Positions 16,122 to 25,011 of a DNA stretch of 64,000 nucleotides are shown in pieces. The number at the start of each line of letters is the position of its first letter. Position 1 is the stretch's first letter. Below the pieces are notes generated by a model. That model was not told the origin of the DNA. It worked only from the letters and a program-made list of their open reading frames with translations, and ran no database searches. Source of the stretch: Paracoccaceae bacterium (GTDB lineage Bacteria > Pseudomonadota > Alphaproteobacteria > Rhodobacterales > Rhodobacteraceae); assembly GCA_947461435.1 (NCBI GenBank), contig CANHLE010000002.1:34817-98816 (forward strand), read 5' to 3'. The translations under genes were made by a program, and so were the position numbers.

Positions 16122-17342
16122 ATGCAGGACGTATCATCAGATCGGTCGCTGAACGAATTGGCCGCGCTTCGCGGGTCGAACCAATCTGGAATGCGCGATC
16201 ACAATGAACGTTTGGTGCTTTCGTTGGTGCGCCAGAACGGGCCCTTGGCCAAGGCGGATATTGCGCGCATCACGGGCCTTTCGGCGCAGACCACCAGCGT
16301 GATCATGCGCGCGCTGGAGCAGGACGGGCTGCTCAAACGCGAAGAACCCATCAGAGGAAAGATTGGGCAACCTTCGGTGCCAATGTCTCTCGCGGCCGAT
16401 GGTGCCTTTTTCTTGGGCTTGAAAATCGGTCGAAGATCGACAGATCTTACCCTGATCGACTTTCTGGGCAATGTCCGGGGCAGTTCTCGGCGCATTTATC
16501 GATATCCAACGCCAGATTCTATCGTTGGTTTTGTGGCCGAAGCCTTGCCAAAAATCCTTCACGGCCTGACGGAAGCGGAGCGCGGAAAGATTGGCGGACT
16601 TGGCGTTGCCATGCCATTTCAGTTGTGGAATTGGGTACAGGCACTTGGTGCGCCGCAGTCTGCAATGGATGCTTGGCGCGACCGGGATGTTCAAGCAGAA
16701 CTCACCCAGATCACCGGGATGCCGGTCTATATTCAAAACGACGCCACATCGGCGTGCGGTGCCGAATTGGTGTTTGGCAAGGGCGAACGACCAAAGGATT
16801 TCTTGTATTTCTATTTTGGTACTTTTATCGGCGGCGGGCTTGTTCTGAACGGGCAGTTGTTCTTGGGGCGCACAGGCAATGCGGCAGGCGTGGGACCCAT
16901 GCCAGTTCCCTCTGCTTTGGGCGGCAAGCAACGCTTGTTTGACATGGCCTCCATATCCAAGTTGGCAGACCAGATGGAAGCCGCGGGCGAAAGTTCTGAC
17001 CATATCTGGGAGCAGCCAGATAGCTGGCGCGTCAGCGAGCGGCTTTTGACGGAATGGATTGATTACGCAGCCCAAGGTTTGGCTGCCGCGACATTGTCGG
17101 CAGCTGCCTTGTTGGAGTTGGAGGCTGTCATGATCGATGGCTGGATGCCGCCTGCCATTCGGGCTAGGATTACCGAAAAAACCCGCAGCGCCTTGCTTGG
17201 GCTGGATCTAGCAGGCGTTTCGCCCCCACTTGTGCGCGAAGGCACGGTTGGGGCCCATGCGCGATCCTTGGGCGCAGCCGCGATTCCGCTGAGCCAAAAG
17301 TATCTGATCGATTGGAACGCCGCGGCACGTTCAAGCGGCTGA
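16122..17342 (+). CDS. frcR: ROK-family transcriptional repressor (FrcR-like)
   Basis: 406 residues. N-terminal winged helix-turn-helix (about residues 30-75: LVLSLVRQNGPLAKADIARITGLSAQTTSVIMRALEQDGLL), then a sugar-kinase-fold ROK domain (YIQNDATSACGAELVFGKG, FYFGTFIGGGLVLNGQLFLG). The cysteine-rich zinc motif CxCGxxGC usual in ROK proteins is missing: the segment after GNAAGVGPMPVP has no cysteines. It probably represses the divergent transporter and is released by the sugar. ACTAAAAGGAG precedes the ATG. Confidence 0.8.
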   Translation: MQDVSSDRSLNELAALRGSNQSGMRDHNERLVLSLVRQNGPLAKADIARITGLSAQTTSVIMRALEQDGLLKREEPIRGKIGQPSVPMSLAADGAFFLGLKIGRRSTDLTLIDFLGNVRGSSRRIYRYPTPDSIVGFVAEALPKILHGLTEAERGKIGGLGVAMPFQLWNWVQALGAPQSAMDAWRDRDVQAELTQITGMPVYIQNDATSACGAELVFGKGERPKDFLYFYFGTFIGGGLVLNGQLFLGRTGNAAGVGPMPVPSALGGKQRLFDMASISKLADQMEAAGESSDHIWEQPDSWRVSERLLTEWIDYAAQGLAAATLSAAALLELEAVMIDGWMPPAIRARITEKTRSALLGLDLAGVSPPLVREGTVGAHARSLGAAAIPLSQKYLIDWNAAARSSG

Positions 17343-17420
17343 TGAACGGACGTGCCGCAGCGGCAGTTTCCCCATGGGCTGTCGGCGGGGCGTCTGGCCC
17401 CAACTCATGCCCAAAGAGTT

Positions 17421-18419
17421 TTAGGCGACAGATTGAACATCAATCACCATTCGGCCTTGGACAGCGCCTTTCAAGATTGCTGCCGAAAGGGCTGGTAGAT
17501 CTTCAAGCGTCGCCAAATGCACCATGGCTTCTAGGCGATCCATAGGCAGATCTGTGCAGATACGCGCCCAAACACGTTCGCGGTCCGCAAAGGGCTTCAT
17601 GACGGAATCGATGCCCAGCAAATTGACGCCGCGCAGCAAGAACGGAATGACCGTTGCTGGAAGTGCCGCCCCTCCTGCAAGACCAACAGCGGCGACCGAG
17701 GCGCCATATTTCATTTGGCCCAGAACCCGTGCCAACATGGCACCGCCCACCGCATCGATGCAACCGGCCCAGATCTCGGCCTCAAGCGGTCGTTTCACTG
17801 TCTCAGACAGGTCCGACCGCTGTACGATCCGCGAGGCACCAAGGCTGCGCAAATAAGCCTCAGTTTCTGGCCGACCTGTGACGGCGGCAACCTGATATCC
17901 CAAATTTGCAAGTAAAGCGACAGCGACAGATCCAACACCTCCTGCGGCCCCGGTAACCAAAACTTCGCCATCGCTTGGCGTCAGACCATGATCTTCAAGG
18001 GCCTGAACAGCCAACATTGCGGTCAAACCAGCCGTTCCGACGGCCATAGCATACCGGGTCGTCAGACCCTTTGGCAGCGGGACCAACCAATCAGCCTTGA
18101 CCCGCGCTTTGGCGGCATAACCGCCCCAATGCATCTCGCCAACGCGCCAACCCGTCAGCACCACTTTGTCACCGGCGGCGTATCTTTGATCGTCAGACCC
18201 CAAAACAGTCCCTGCAAAGTCGATGCCCCCGATATGGGGATAAGCCCGCACCAATCCACCCCCGGTGGGCGACAGGCAAAGTCCATCCTTATAGTTCAAA
18301 GAGGAGTATTCAACGGCGACAGTCACATCGCCCGCGGGCAGGGCGCTGTCGTCCATCTGTTTGATCGAGGCATGGGCAATGCCTTCGGCGTCTTTTTCCA
18401 ACACAAGGGCGCGGAACAT
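17421..18419 (-). CDS. acuI: Acryloyl-CoA reductase (NADPH) AcuI
   Basis: 332 residues from ATG 18419, which has GAGGAGA upstream. Zinc-independent medium-chain reductase of the YhdH/AcuI type. It reduces acryloyl-CoA to propionyl-CoA, detoxifying the product of DMSP cleavage. AcuI-typical stretches are VVLTGWRVGEMHWGGYA, the NADPH loop VTGAAGGVGSVAVALL, and GQMKYGASVAAVGLAGG. It is the last gene of a five-gene run with dmdA, 10 bases after the DUF1326 gene. No lyase (dddL, dddP, dddQ, dddW) is visible nearby. Confidence 0.85.
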   Translation of the reverse strand: MFRALVLEKDAEGIAHASIKQMDDSALPAGDVTVAVEYSSLNYKDGLCLSPTGGGLVRAYPHIGGIDFAGTVLGSDDQRYAAGDKVVLTGWRVGEMHWGGYAAKARVKADWLVPLPKGLTTRYAMAVGTAGLTAMLAVQALEDHGLTPSDGEVLVTGAAGGVGSVAVALLANLGYQVAAVTGRPETEAYLRSLGASRIVQRSDLSETVKRPLEAEIWAGCIDAVGGAMLARVLGQMKYGASVAAVGLAGGAALPATVIPFLLRGVNLLGIDSVMKPFADRERVWARICTDLPMDRLEAMVHLATLEDLPALSAAILKGAVQGRMVIDVQSVA

Positions 18420-18429
18420 TCTTTTCTCC

Positions 18430-19053
18430 TCAGTTCGGTCCATGCCAGTCGATCTGGCAGATTTCGGCACTTCTGCCGTCAAAATCCCATACCCGGCCAT
18501 AGGCGCGCACACGGCCTTTGCCAGCTTGTGCAATCGTGATGTCGGGGCCCATCCAGTATCCTGTGTTGGACACGACCACCTCTTGATCAGGGTTTGCCCC
18601 AGTGATCGGAGTGACTTCCCCTTGAATCTTTTTGCCGACCATCAAACGACGTGTTTTGCCTTCGGTTTCATAGCTGACAGGTGACCGTTCTGCGCCCAGA
18701 AACTCTGACACCATGATCGAGAAAAGACCCGTAGTGCCCCGAACTTTGCCCGAAAAAATCCTGATCAATCCCTCATAGGCAACCTCAGAGGCGCGCTCAT
18801 CGATATAGGCAGCGGCTTTCCAGTTTCCACGCCCCATATTGCCCGGAATATCCATCAAAAGGCCGACGTTAAGCCCTGACAGGTTTTCCCCGTCAAAATG
18901 CCCTTCGTCTATGCGAATGCCCACCCAAGCCTGACAATAACCTTCGGTTGGGGGATGTTTTCCCAAAGAAACCACGCAGGGGCAGAACACCGTGCAGTTA
19001 CAGTTTAGGATCAACTCACCCTTGATCGCCCAGTTCGGCAGAGGTTGAGACAT
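18430..19053 (-). CDS. DUF1326-domain protein
   Basis: 207 residues from ATG 19053, which has AAAGGAC upstream; a GTG at 19068 that overlaps the DUF2182 stop is the alternative. The N-terminal cysteine cluster C18-x-C20-x3-C24-x-C26 ... C40 (LNCNCTVFCPC) defines the DUF1326 family and suggests metal binding. No signal peptide or membrane segment is evident. Biochemical function unknown. It pairs with the upstream DUF2182 membrane protein, a known association, and both sit between dmdA and acuI. Confidence 0.8.
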   Translation of the reverse strand: MSQPLPNWAIKGELILNCNCTVFCPCVVSLGKHPPTEGYCQAWVGIRIDEGHFDGENLSGLNVGLLMDIPGNMGRGNWKAAAYIDERASEVAYEGLIRIFSGKVRGTTGLFSIMVSEFLGAERSPVSYETEGKTRRLMVGKKIQGEVTPITGANPDQEVVVSNTGYWMGPDITIAQAGKGRVRAYGRVWDFDGRSAEICQIDWHGPN

Positions 19054-19064
19054 GGTTTGTCCTT

Positions 19065-19844
19065 TCACAGAGACAGCGCATTACTAAGAGCCGTCAACCC
19101 CGCTGCAACAAGCAAGACGTATCCTGCCGGTCGCGTCAGAAGTCGGCCCAGTTCGGGCAGTTTTTCCAAGATCATGAACATGGTCGCAAGCCCCATCCAC
19201 CAGAGATTCATGGTACCACCCACAAATGCCAGCGCCATCAAGGCCCAACAACATCCAAAGCACAAAACGCCAAGTTCCAGCCCCATCCGAAAGGCGCGGG
19301 GATACCCGGGTGCCCAGCGCCCCATAAAGTATGTCAAGGGCATCCGGCACTTGGACAGGCACGCCGCTTTAAGGATTGAAAATTGATACAATCCAGCGAT
19401 CAACAGCAGGGCCGCCGTGAAAGTCGGAGAGACACTCGATCCTCTGAATGACAGAAGATCGTAAGACGACAAGAGACTTTGGGTTGAAGCGCCCAGCGCC
19501 GCTCCCAAAAGCCAAACAAGGGTGTAGCCTACGATCAAGGCGAGTGCTTCGCTCGCTTTGGTGGTGCCAGCAGGACCGAGGGTCAAAAACGCGCGAAGGG
19601 TGGGTACGAAGGTGGGCCACATCATCCCAGCTGCCATCAGCGCCCACATGCCAAACAGAATTGGCGCGCTGACCCCCTTCGCCGAGGTGCACAAAGCCGC
19701 CAAAAGATCGTTGGAAAGTCCGGCCCCCGGGGTGGCCACGGCCATCAAAACCAATCCAATCCACGCGGTCAGGACGACCATGTAGAACGCCAGCCAAAGG
19801 GCCCCTTGCCGGTTTATTCGAATGGTCGAATATATCGATGTCAT
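19065..19844 (-). CDS. DUF2182 integral membrane protein
   Basis: 259 residues with about six or seven hydrophobic helices (LAFYMVVLTAWIGLVLMAVA, LFGMWALMAAGMMWPTFVPT, ALIVGYTLVWLLGAALGA and others). The MWALMAAGMMWPT and CLSKCRMPLTYFM segments (two cysteines and conserved Met) match the family of predicted metal-binding membrane proteins. Its ATG overlaps the dmdA stop by 4 bases, and the next gene is DUF1326. The function is unknown; transport or handling of a metal or sulfur compound is only a guess. Confidence 0.8.
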   Translation of the reverse strand: MTSIYSTIRINRQGALWLAFYMVVLTAWIGLVLMAVATPGAGLSNDLLAALCTSAKGVSAPILFGMWALMAAGMMWPTFVPTLRAFLTLGPAGTTKASEALALIVGYTLVWLLGAALGASTQSLLSSYDLLSFRGSSVSPTFTAALLLIAGLYQFSILKAACLSKCRMPLTYFMGRWAPGYPRAFRMGLELGVLCFGCCWALMALAFVGGTMNLWWMGLATMFMILEKLPELGRLLTRPAGYVLLVAAGLTALSNALSL

Positions 19845-20944
19845 AGGAAGGGTAGCTCTGTCAAAACGCCGCGTTCCATCTTGCCGTTCACCAAAGCTTC
19901 CACTCTATCGCCCACAGCACAGGCCCGCGAAATGAGAGCAAACCCAAGGTTCTTTTGAACGCGGATTGAAAAGACCGTATTGGTCAGATGACCAACCTTT
20001 TCTCCATCTTTGAAAAGGGGATTCCACAAAAACCCTGGAACCACTGGCTCTCCCTCATCCAAAATGACGCCGAGGGAATGGCGTCTTGGGCCTTCGGCGT
20101 GGATGCGCCGCAGCGCTTGTATCCCGATTGTATCATCCGGCACATGCAGATCGATGTATTTGCCCATGCGCACTTCAAACGGGTTGGTCTGATCGTCGGT
20201 ATCTCCGCCGAAAGAGATAAGGCCCGACTCGACCCTTTCAGACCAATTTGGATTGCCAGGACCAATGCCCCAAGGGGCCCCCGCCTCACGGAAGATGTTC
20301 CAAAGCTGTGTACCCTTGGTACCGTCGCGCAGATAAATCTCGTAGCCGCCCTGCTTGGACCAACCGGACCGCGCGACGACAACAGGGATGCCCTGAATTT
20401 GGGTCTCGCGGAACCAGAAGTATTTCAAATCCCGAATCCACTCGCCGCAGACATGTGCGACCACGTCCACAGCCTTTGGGCCTTGAATGGCCATGGGCGA
20501 TACGTCTGGTTCCGATACCTCAACCCGCAGGCCACGCTCGGCGGCTATGGCCCGCGCCCAGAACCAGATATTGCTGTCCGCAATCGACAACCAATACAAA
20601 TCATCCGCCAGTTTCAGCAGAATTGGGTCGTTGATCAGCACGCCCTGGTGGTTGCACAGCGGGACGTATTTGCCTTGCCCGACGTTGCACTTGGAAAGAT
20701 CTCGCGGCGCAAGAATTTGGGCCAGTTTTCCCGCATCAGGCCCACGCAGCTGCACTTGGCGTTCTACGGCGACATCCCATTGGCTGACGCCATTGATCAG
20801 CCGCCAGTATTCCTCCAGTGGGTGACCATAAGATGTCGGCATGAGCATGTGGTTGTAGGTTGTAAAGGCACACACACCCTCTTTCAGGGTCGCCTCGAAA
20901 TAGGGCGAGGGGCGAAGTCGGGCGGATGGGGTGATGCCGAACAA
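19841..20944 (-). CDS. dmdA: DMSP demethylase DmdA (GcvT-family)
   Basis: 367 residues. DmdA moves a methyl group from dimethylsulfoniopropionate to tetrahydrofolate, giving methylmercaptopropionate. The sequence follows the known marine DmdA proteins over its length: TTYNHMLMPT, WDVAVERQV, PRDLSKCNVGQGKY, YWLSIADSN, AIQGPKA and ARSGWSKQGGYEIY. Length matches the 364-369 residues usual for DmdA. Start codon TTG at 20944 with GGAG seven bases before; no ATG exists until residue 33. It is coupled to DUF2182 downstream. A GcvT paralogue acting on another methylated substrate cannot be excluded, but the acyl-CoA ligase and acuI neighbours favour DMSP. Confidence 0.78.
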   Translation of the reverse strand: MFGITPSARLRPSPYFEATLKEGVCAFTTYNHMLMPTSYGHPLEEYWRLINGVSQWDVAVERQVQLRGPDAGKLAQILAPRDLSKCNVGQGKYVPLCNHQGVLINDPILLKLADDLYWLSIADSNIWFWARAIAAERGLRVEVSEPDVSPMAIQGPKAVDVVAHVCGEWIRDLKYFWFRETQIQGIPVVVARSGWSKQGGYEIYLRDGTKGTQLWNIFREAGAPWGIGPGNPNWSERVESGLISFGGDTDDQTNPFEVRMGKYIDLHVPDDTIGIQALRRIHAEGPRRHSLGVILDEGEPVVPGFLWNPLFKDGEKVGHLTNTVFSIRVQKNLGFALISRACAVGDRVEALVNGKMERGVLTELPFL

Positions 20945-21141
20945 GAATATTCTCCGCAGGTGTCAACAGGGTTCAAGTCCATGGTCAGCACGCGGCGCGA
21001 GGTCGCGCCGATCACTTTTCAAGGTTTTTACCGCGATTGCGGTGTCTTTTGGTATCAGCCTGAAGGCGCAGGTTACAAACAACCATTTGTCACCCTCAGA
21101 CCGACGTTTGAGGTTTGGGGCAGCCAATAGGGGCTATAGGT

Positions 21142-22755
21142 TCAAGAAATCACTCCCTCGGCCAACAATTTGCGGATCAGTTTCTTGTCGATCTTTCCAA
21201 CCGACGTGCGCGGCAGTGAATCAACCTGATAGATGCGATCGGGCGCTGCCCATTTGGGGATGATGCCCGCGTCAATTGCGCGGTCTAAACAGTTGCGAAG
21301 GTCCTGTTCCACCGAAACTTCACCAAGAATAACGGTCACCAAGACTGGCCGCTCCCCCCAACGGCTATCAGGAATGCCAACGGCCGCAACTTCCTGCAGT
21401 CCCGGAACGGTTGACACAAGGTTTTCCAAGGTCAGCGAGGATACCCATTCCCCTCCTGATTTGATGATGTCCTTCAATCGGTCCGTGATGCGCAGCGTTC
21501 CATTGGCCGACATGTGCCCCACATCACCTGTATGCAGCCATCCGCCGCGCCAGAGCTCTTCCGTGCCTGCGGAGTTCTTGAGGTACCCATCCGTCAGCCA
21601 TGGTGCGCGCGTGATGACTTCGCCTGTCGATCGGCCATCATGGGGGATATCGTTCATCTTTTCATCGACAACCCGCACCTCGACCAAGGGGGCCGGTCGG
21701 CCGGTTGCCGTTCGCACAGCGATATCGGCGCTTGCCTGACTGCAAGCCATATCGGCGACGGTCACAAAGGGACAGGTTTCTGACATGCCATAAGCCGCAT
21801 GGACGTCAATCCCCCGCGCCCGCGCCTGCAACGCCAACCCATCTGACAGGGCCGCACCGCCAATCAGCACCTTCCATCTGGACAGGTCGATCTCGGCCAC
21901 CCCAGGTGCAGAAAGCAACATGGCCAAAATCGTTGGCACACAGTGCGAAAAGGTAACGCCTTGCTCTGCGATCAGCGCCAAAAGGCGCCCCGGTTCGTAT
22001 CGCCCCGGATAGATCTGTTTGATACCCAGAAATGTTGCAACATAAGGAAAGCCCCAGCCATGCACGTGAAACAAAGGCGTAATCGGCATGTAAACATCGT
22101 CACGCTTCAAACCGCCCGCACCGGGCACGGTTCCAAGACCGGCGGCCAAAGCCAATGTATGCAGTACCAGTTGCCGGTGGGAATAACTCACACCCTTTGG
22201 ATCCCCAGTTGTGCCCGTGGTATAGAACAAGGTGGCACGCGTATCTTCAGGCAACTCGGGGAACGAAACGTCGGGTCGCTGATCGGCGAGCAGCTTTTCA
22301 TACTCGGCGTCAAAACCTTGCGGGACCGCGCAGGGTTCGTCAGCCATAAGGATAAGTCGCAAAGGTCGATGTACCTTCGGCAAAAGTGGTAACAACAACG
22401 GCAGGAAATCAACGTGGCACAGAACCGCGTCGTCCTCGGCGTGGTTGATCGTGTACAAGACCTGCTCGGGCGAAAGACGGATGTTTATGGTATGTAAGGT
22501 TGCCCCAAGCATCGGAACGGCAAAAAAGCACTCCAGATAGCGCGGACTATCCCAATCCATCACCGCTATTGTAGATCCCTGCCCCAATCCCAAGTTCAAC
22601 AGGCCCGCCGCCAATTTCCGAACTCTGGTATGAAACTGCCGATAGGTGTGATGATTCCCGAAACCATCATGAATTGTTTGGTCCGGATTGTGCCCTGCCG
22701 GGGCCGCCAACAATTGCCCGATAAGCAGTTGGGTGTGGGGGGGTGCTGCTGTCAT
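21142..22755 (-). CDS. Acyl-CoA synthetase, possible MMPA-CoA ligase (DmdB-like)
   Basis: 537 residues from ATG 22755 (MTAAPPHTQLL), preceded by AAAGGGAC; a start seven codons further up is also open. ANL superfamily ligase: ATP loop FYTTGTTGDPKGVSYSH, AAYGMSETCPFV, WLHTGDVGHM, and the catalytic Lys in SVGKIDKKL. Family by itself indicates a medium/long-chain acyl-CoA ligase. Upstream of dmdA on the same strand (197-base gap), the likely substrate is methylmercaptopropionate, the DmdA product. That specificity is inferred from context. Confidence 0.75.
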   Translation of the reverse strand: MTAAPPHTQLLIGQLLAAPAGHNPDQTIHDGFGNHHTYRQFHTRVRKLAAGLLNLGLGQGSTIAVMDWDSPRYLECFFAVPMLGATLHTINIRLSPEQVLYTINHAEDDAVLCHVDFLPLLLPLLPKVHRPLRLILMADEPCAVPQGFDAEYEKLLADQRPDVSFPELPEDTRATLFYTTGTTGDPKGVSYSHRQLVLHTLALAAGLGTVPGAGGLKRDDVYMPITPLFHVHGWGFPYVATFLGIKQIYPGRYEPGRLLALIAEQGVTFSHCVPTILAMLLSAPGVAEIDLSRWKVLIGGAALSDGLALQARARGIDVHAAYGMSETCPFVTVADMACSQASADIAVRTATGRPAPLVEVRVVDEKMNDIPHDGRSTGEVITRAPWLTDGYLKNSAGTEELWRGGWLHTGDVGHMSANGTLRITDRLKDIIKSGGEWVSSLTLENLVSTVPGLQEVAAVGIPDSRWGERPVLVTVILGEVSVEQDLRNCLDRAIDAGIIPKWAAPDRIYQVDSLPRTSVGKIDKKLIRKLLAEGVIS

Positions 22756-22916
22756 GCTTTTGTCCCTTTGCATCACGTCGATCCTAGACAGTCTTTGACC
22801 AACTTACACATGACGAAAAAAGGGGCTAAGCTTGGCTTCGGGTCAGACACTCGCCGAACGCCGGCCATGCCGTGGCAAAAATCGATGCCCCGGAAATTAG
22901 ACACGAAGGACGTGAA

Positions 22917-23804
22917 ATGTCGCACCAAATGCCCCCTCTGACGTGGTTGCGCGCCTTCGAAGCCTCCGCCCGTCATCTTAGTTTTACCAACGCCGCGACA
23001 GAACTGAACCTGACCCAAGCCGCGATTTCCAAGCAGGTGAAACTGTTGGAACACCATCTGCGCGAAACTCTTTTTGAACGCCTTCCACGCAGTCTGGTCC
23101 TTACTAAGGTCGGGGCGGCCTATATGCCAAAGGTTCAGGACGCATTTGAAAGACTGGCTGCCGGGACGGTCGAAGTGTTTGGTGGCCGCCGGGCCGAGTT
23201 GCTGACCGTCCGGTCCGCTGTCGGGTATGCAGTCAATGATCTGGCCGCGCGTTTACCCCGGTTCTTGGCCAGTCATCCCAAGATTGGCGTTCGCATTGTA
23301 TCTTCCGTCTGGAGCAAGGATGGGGAGGCCGAGCATTTTGACTTGGACATCCGATATGGCTTTGGCCGATGGGCGGGATATCGCACGGATCGGCTAACCT
23401 GGGAGACGTTGGAGCCTGTTTGTCTGCCATCGGTTGCCGCCCGCCTCGCGCGGGCCGAAGATCTGGTGAACGAGCGCCTTTTGCATGTCCTTGGATATCA
23501 AGAGGGCTGGGCAACATGGTTGGCGGCTGCTGGGGTAAGGTCCGTCAATGCCGGATCGGGACTGCATTTTGACACGTCGCTTATGGCGCTTGAAGTTGCG
23601 GCAAATGGCGGCGGCGTGGCTCTTGGGCGCAGGTCGATGTCAGCAAAAGACGTAGCATCGGGTCGTCTGGTGCGGCCGTTCAGTTTGGCCCTGCCCGTTG
23701 ACGAGGCGTTTTATCTGGTTTCACCCGAACACGGCCAAGCCCATCCCGACGCGCGGATTTTTCGGGACTGGCTGGTCAGCGACATGGCGTCAGATCCCCG
23801 ATAA
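22917..23804 (+). CDS. LysR-family regulator (GcvA-like), candidate regulator of the DMSP operon
   Basis: 295 residues from ATG 22917, with AAGGA in place. The N-terminal helix-turn-helix reads LTWLRAFEASARHLSFTNAA ... TQAAISKQVKLLEHHL, the pattern of the GcvA subgroup. An effector domain follows. It is divergently transcribed from the acyl-CoA ligase with a 161-base shared gap, the usual LysR arrangement, so it probably controls the ligase-dmdA-acuI operon. An in-frame ATG at 22872 is open but less well placed. Confidence 0.82.
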   Translation: MSHQMPPLTWLRAFEASARHLSFTNAATELNLTQAAISKQVKLLEHHLRETLFERLPRSLVLTKVGAAYMPKVQDAFERLAAGTVEVFGGRRAELLTVRSAVGYAVNDLAARLPRFLASHPKIGVRIVSSVWSKDGEAEHFDLDIRYGFGRWAGYRTDRLTWETLEPVCLPSVAARLARAEDLVNERLLHVLGYQEGWATWLAAAGVRSVNAGSGLHFDTSLMALEVAANGGGVALGRRSMSAKDVASGRLVRPFSLALPVDEAFYLVSPEHGQAHPDARIFRDWLVSDMASDPR

Positions 23805-23813
23805 CCGGCCGCG

Positions 23814-24566
23814 CTACCGCGCCCTAAGCCTGACGCCAGCATCCAGACGAATCACTTCGCCATTCAGCATCGGATTACGGATCATTGATAAACACAGGTC
23901 TGCAAAATCAGCAGGTTCGCCAAATCGGCGGGGAAAGATTGCGTCCGAAGTTATCGCCTCTCGCACCCCTGCGGGAACATCGGCGGCCATGGGTGTTTGG
24001 AAAAGTCCGGGGGCAATTGCCAGAACCCGCAGTCCTTTTGTGGCAAACTCGCGGGCCGCTTGAAGGGTCATGGCGGCGATTGCCCCTTTTGATGCGACAT
24101 AAGCCCCCTGCCCGATCTGCCCTTCATAGGCCGTGATTGACGCGGTGTTGATGATCACACCGCGCTCTCCGTCCGGATCAAGGGGGTCAAGCGCCATCAT
24201 GCGCGCGGCCGCTTTGGTCATGACCGAAACCGTGCCGAGCAAATTGATCCGGATGACCCTCTCGAACTGGGCCATATCAACGGGGCCCTCGCGTCCGACA
24301 AGACGCATTGATCCGGCTATCCCCGCACAATTAATCAAAATCCGCGCGATACCCAACGTGGCTTCGGTCCGATGCAGCGCCGCAACGACAGAGTCTTCTT
24401 CGGCCACATTGCAGGCGATCGGCAAAATTCCGGGCTCTGCACGTCCGGGGTGAAGATCAAGCGCGGCTACCCTTGCGCCCGCGGCCGCAAGGGCCCGCGC
24501 TGAGGCAAGGCCAAGTCCAGACCCACCGCCCGTTACAATAGCAACAACGTCAGTCAAATCACGCAT
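23814..24566 (-). CDS. Short-chain dehydrogenase/reductase, 3-hydroxyacyl-CoA dehydrogenase-like
   Basis: 250 residues. Classical SDR: cofactor motif VTGGGSGLGLASARAL near residue 11, NCAGIAG, catalytic Ser in NTASITAYEGQIGQ, and Y-x3-K in AYVASKGAIAAM. The pattern (DGERGVIINTASITAYEG, GLFQTPM) resembles type-2 3-hydroxyacyl-CoA dehydrogenases (HSD10-like). It is convergent with the LysR gene (9 bases between stops). A role in acyl-CoA catabolism alongside the preceding genes is possible but unproven. Confidence 0.8.
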   Translation of the reverse strand: MRDLTDVVAIVTGGGSGLGLASARALAAAGARVAALDLHPGRAEPGILPIACNVAEEDSVVAALHRTEATLGIARILINCAGIAGSMRLVGREGPVDMAQFERVIRINLLGTVSVMTKAAARMMALDPLDPDGERGVIINTASITAYEGQIGQGAYVASKGAIAAMTLQAAREFATKGLRVLAIAPGLFQTPMAADVPAGVREAITSDAIFPRRFGEPADFADLCLSMIRNPMLNGEVIRLDAGVRLRAR

Positions 24567-24860
24567 GGATCATTTCCGTTCTGAACGGTTGGGCTGGAAG
24601 TACAGTTTGAACCAAGGCCAACTGATAAAGCCGGTCCTATGTGATTGACAGGGTGCAGTGAGATTACTCAACTCACACCCCGGCCTCGTCCATCAATGGT
24701 CCCGTTAACGCTATCGTGCAAACAACAATTCCAAGCCCAAAGGTATCGTTCAGGTTATTTGATTTTCGGAGGTTCAAGGCCCGAGGCGCCTATCGCACTT
24801 TTACCGAATCAAAGCATTCCGAGCATATCATCGGGATTGCGTTCTATCAGTCTGGAAAAG

Positions 24861-24937
24861 TGGTGGACCCGGAGCGATTCGAACGCCCGACCCTCAGATT
24901 CGTAGTCTGATGCTCTATCCAGCTGAGCTACGGGTCC
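24861..24937 (-). tRNA. tRNA-Arg (ACG)
   Basis: 77 bases including an encoded CCA. Acceptor stem GGACCCG/CGGGTCC, D arm GCTC...GAGC, anticodon stem TCAGA/TCTGA with loop CTACGAA (anticodon ACG, presumably edited to inosine), variable loop GGGTC, and T arm GGGCG-TTCGAAT-CGCTC (one G-T pair) all fold. It decodes CGU, CGC and CGA. Confidence 0.97.
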
Positions 24938-24944
24938 ATCGTGA

Positions 24945-24961
24945 GGGGCGTTTAGCGCCCC
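24945..24961 (-). promoter_or_regulatory. Hairpin just upstream of tRNA-Arg
   Basis: 6-bp stem GGGGCG/CGCCCC with a 5-base loop between the histidine kinase stop codon and the tRNA. There is no T-run after it, so it is a weak terminator candidate for the kinase gene or a tRNA leader structure. Confidence 0.4.
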
Positions 24962-25011
24962 GCTGCGGGCAATGCAAGGCCGAATGACATTTTTTTGCGG
25001 CCGCCTGATTG

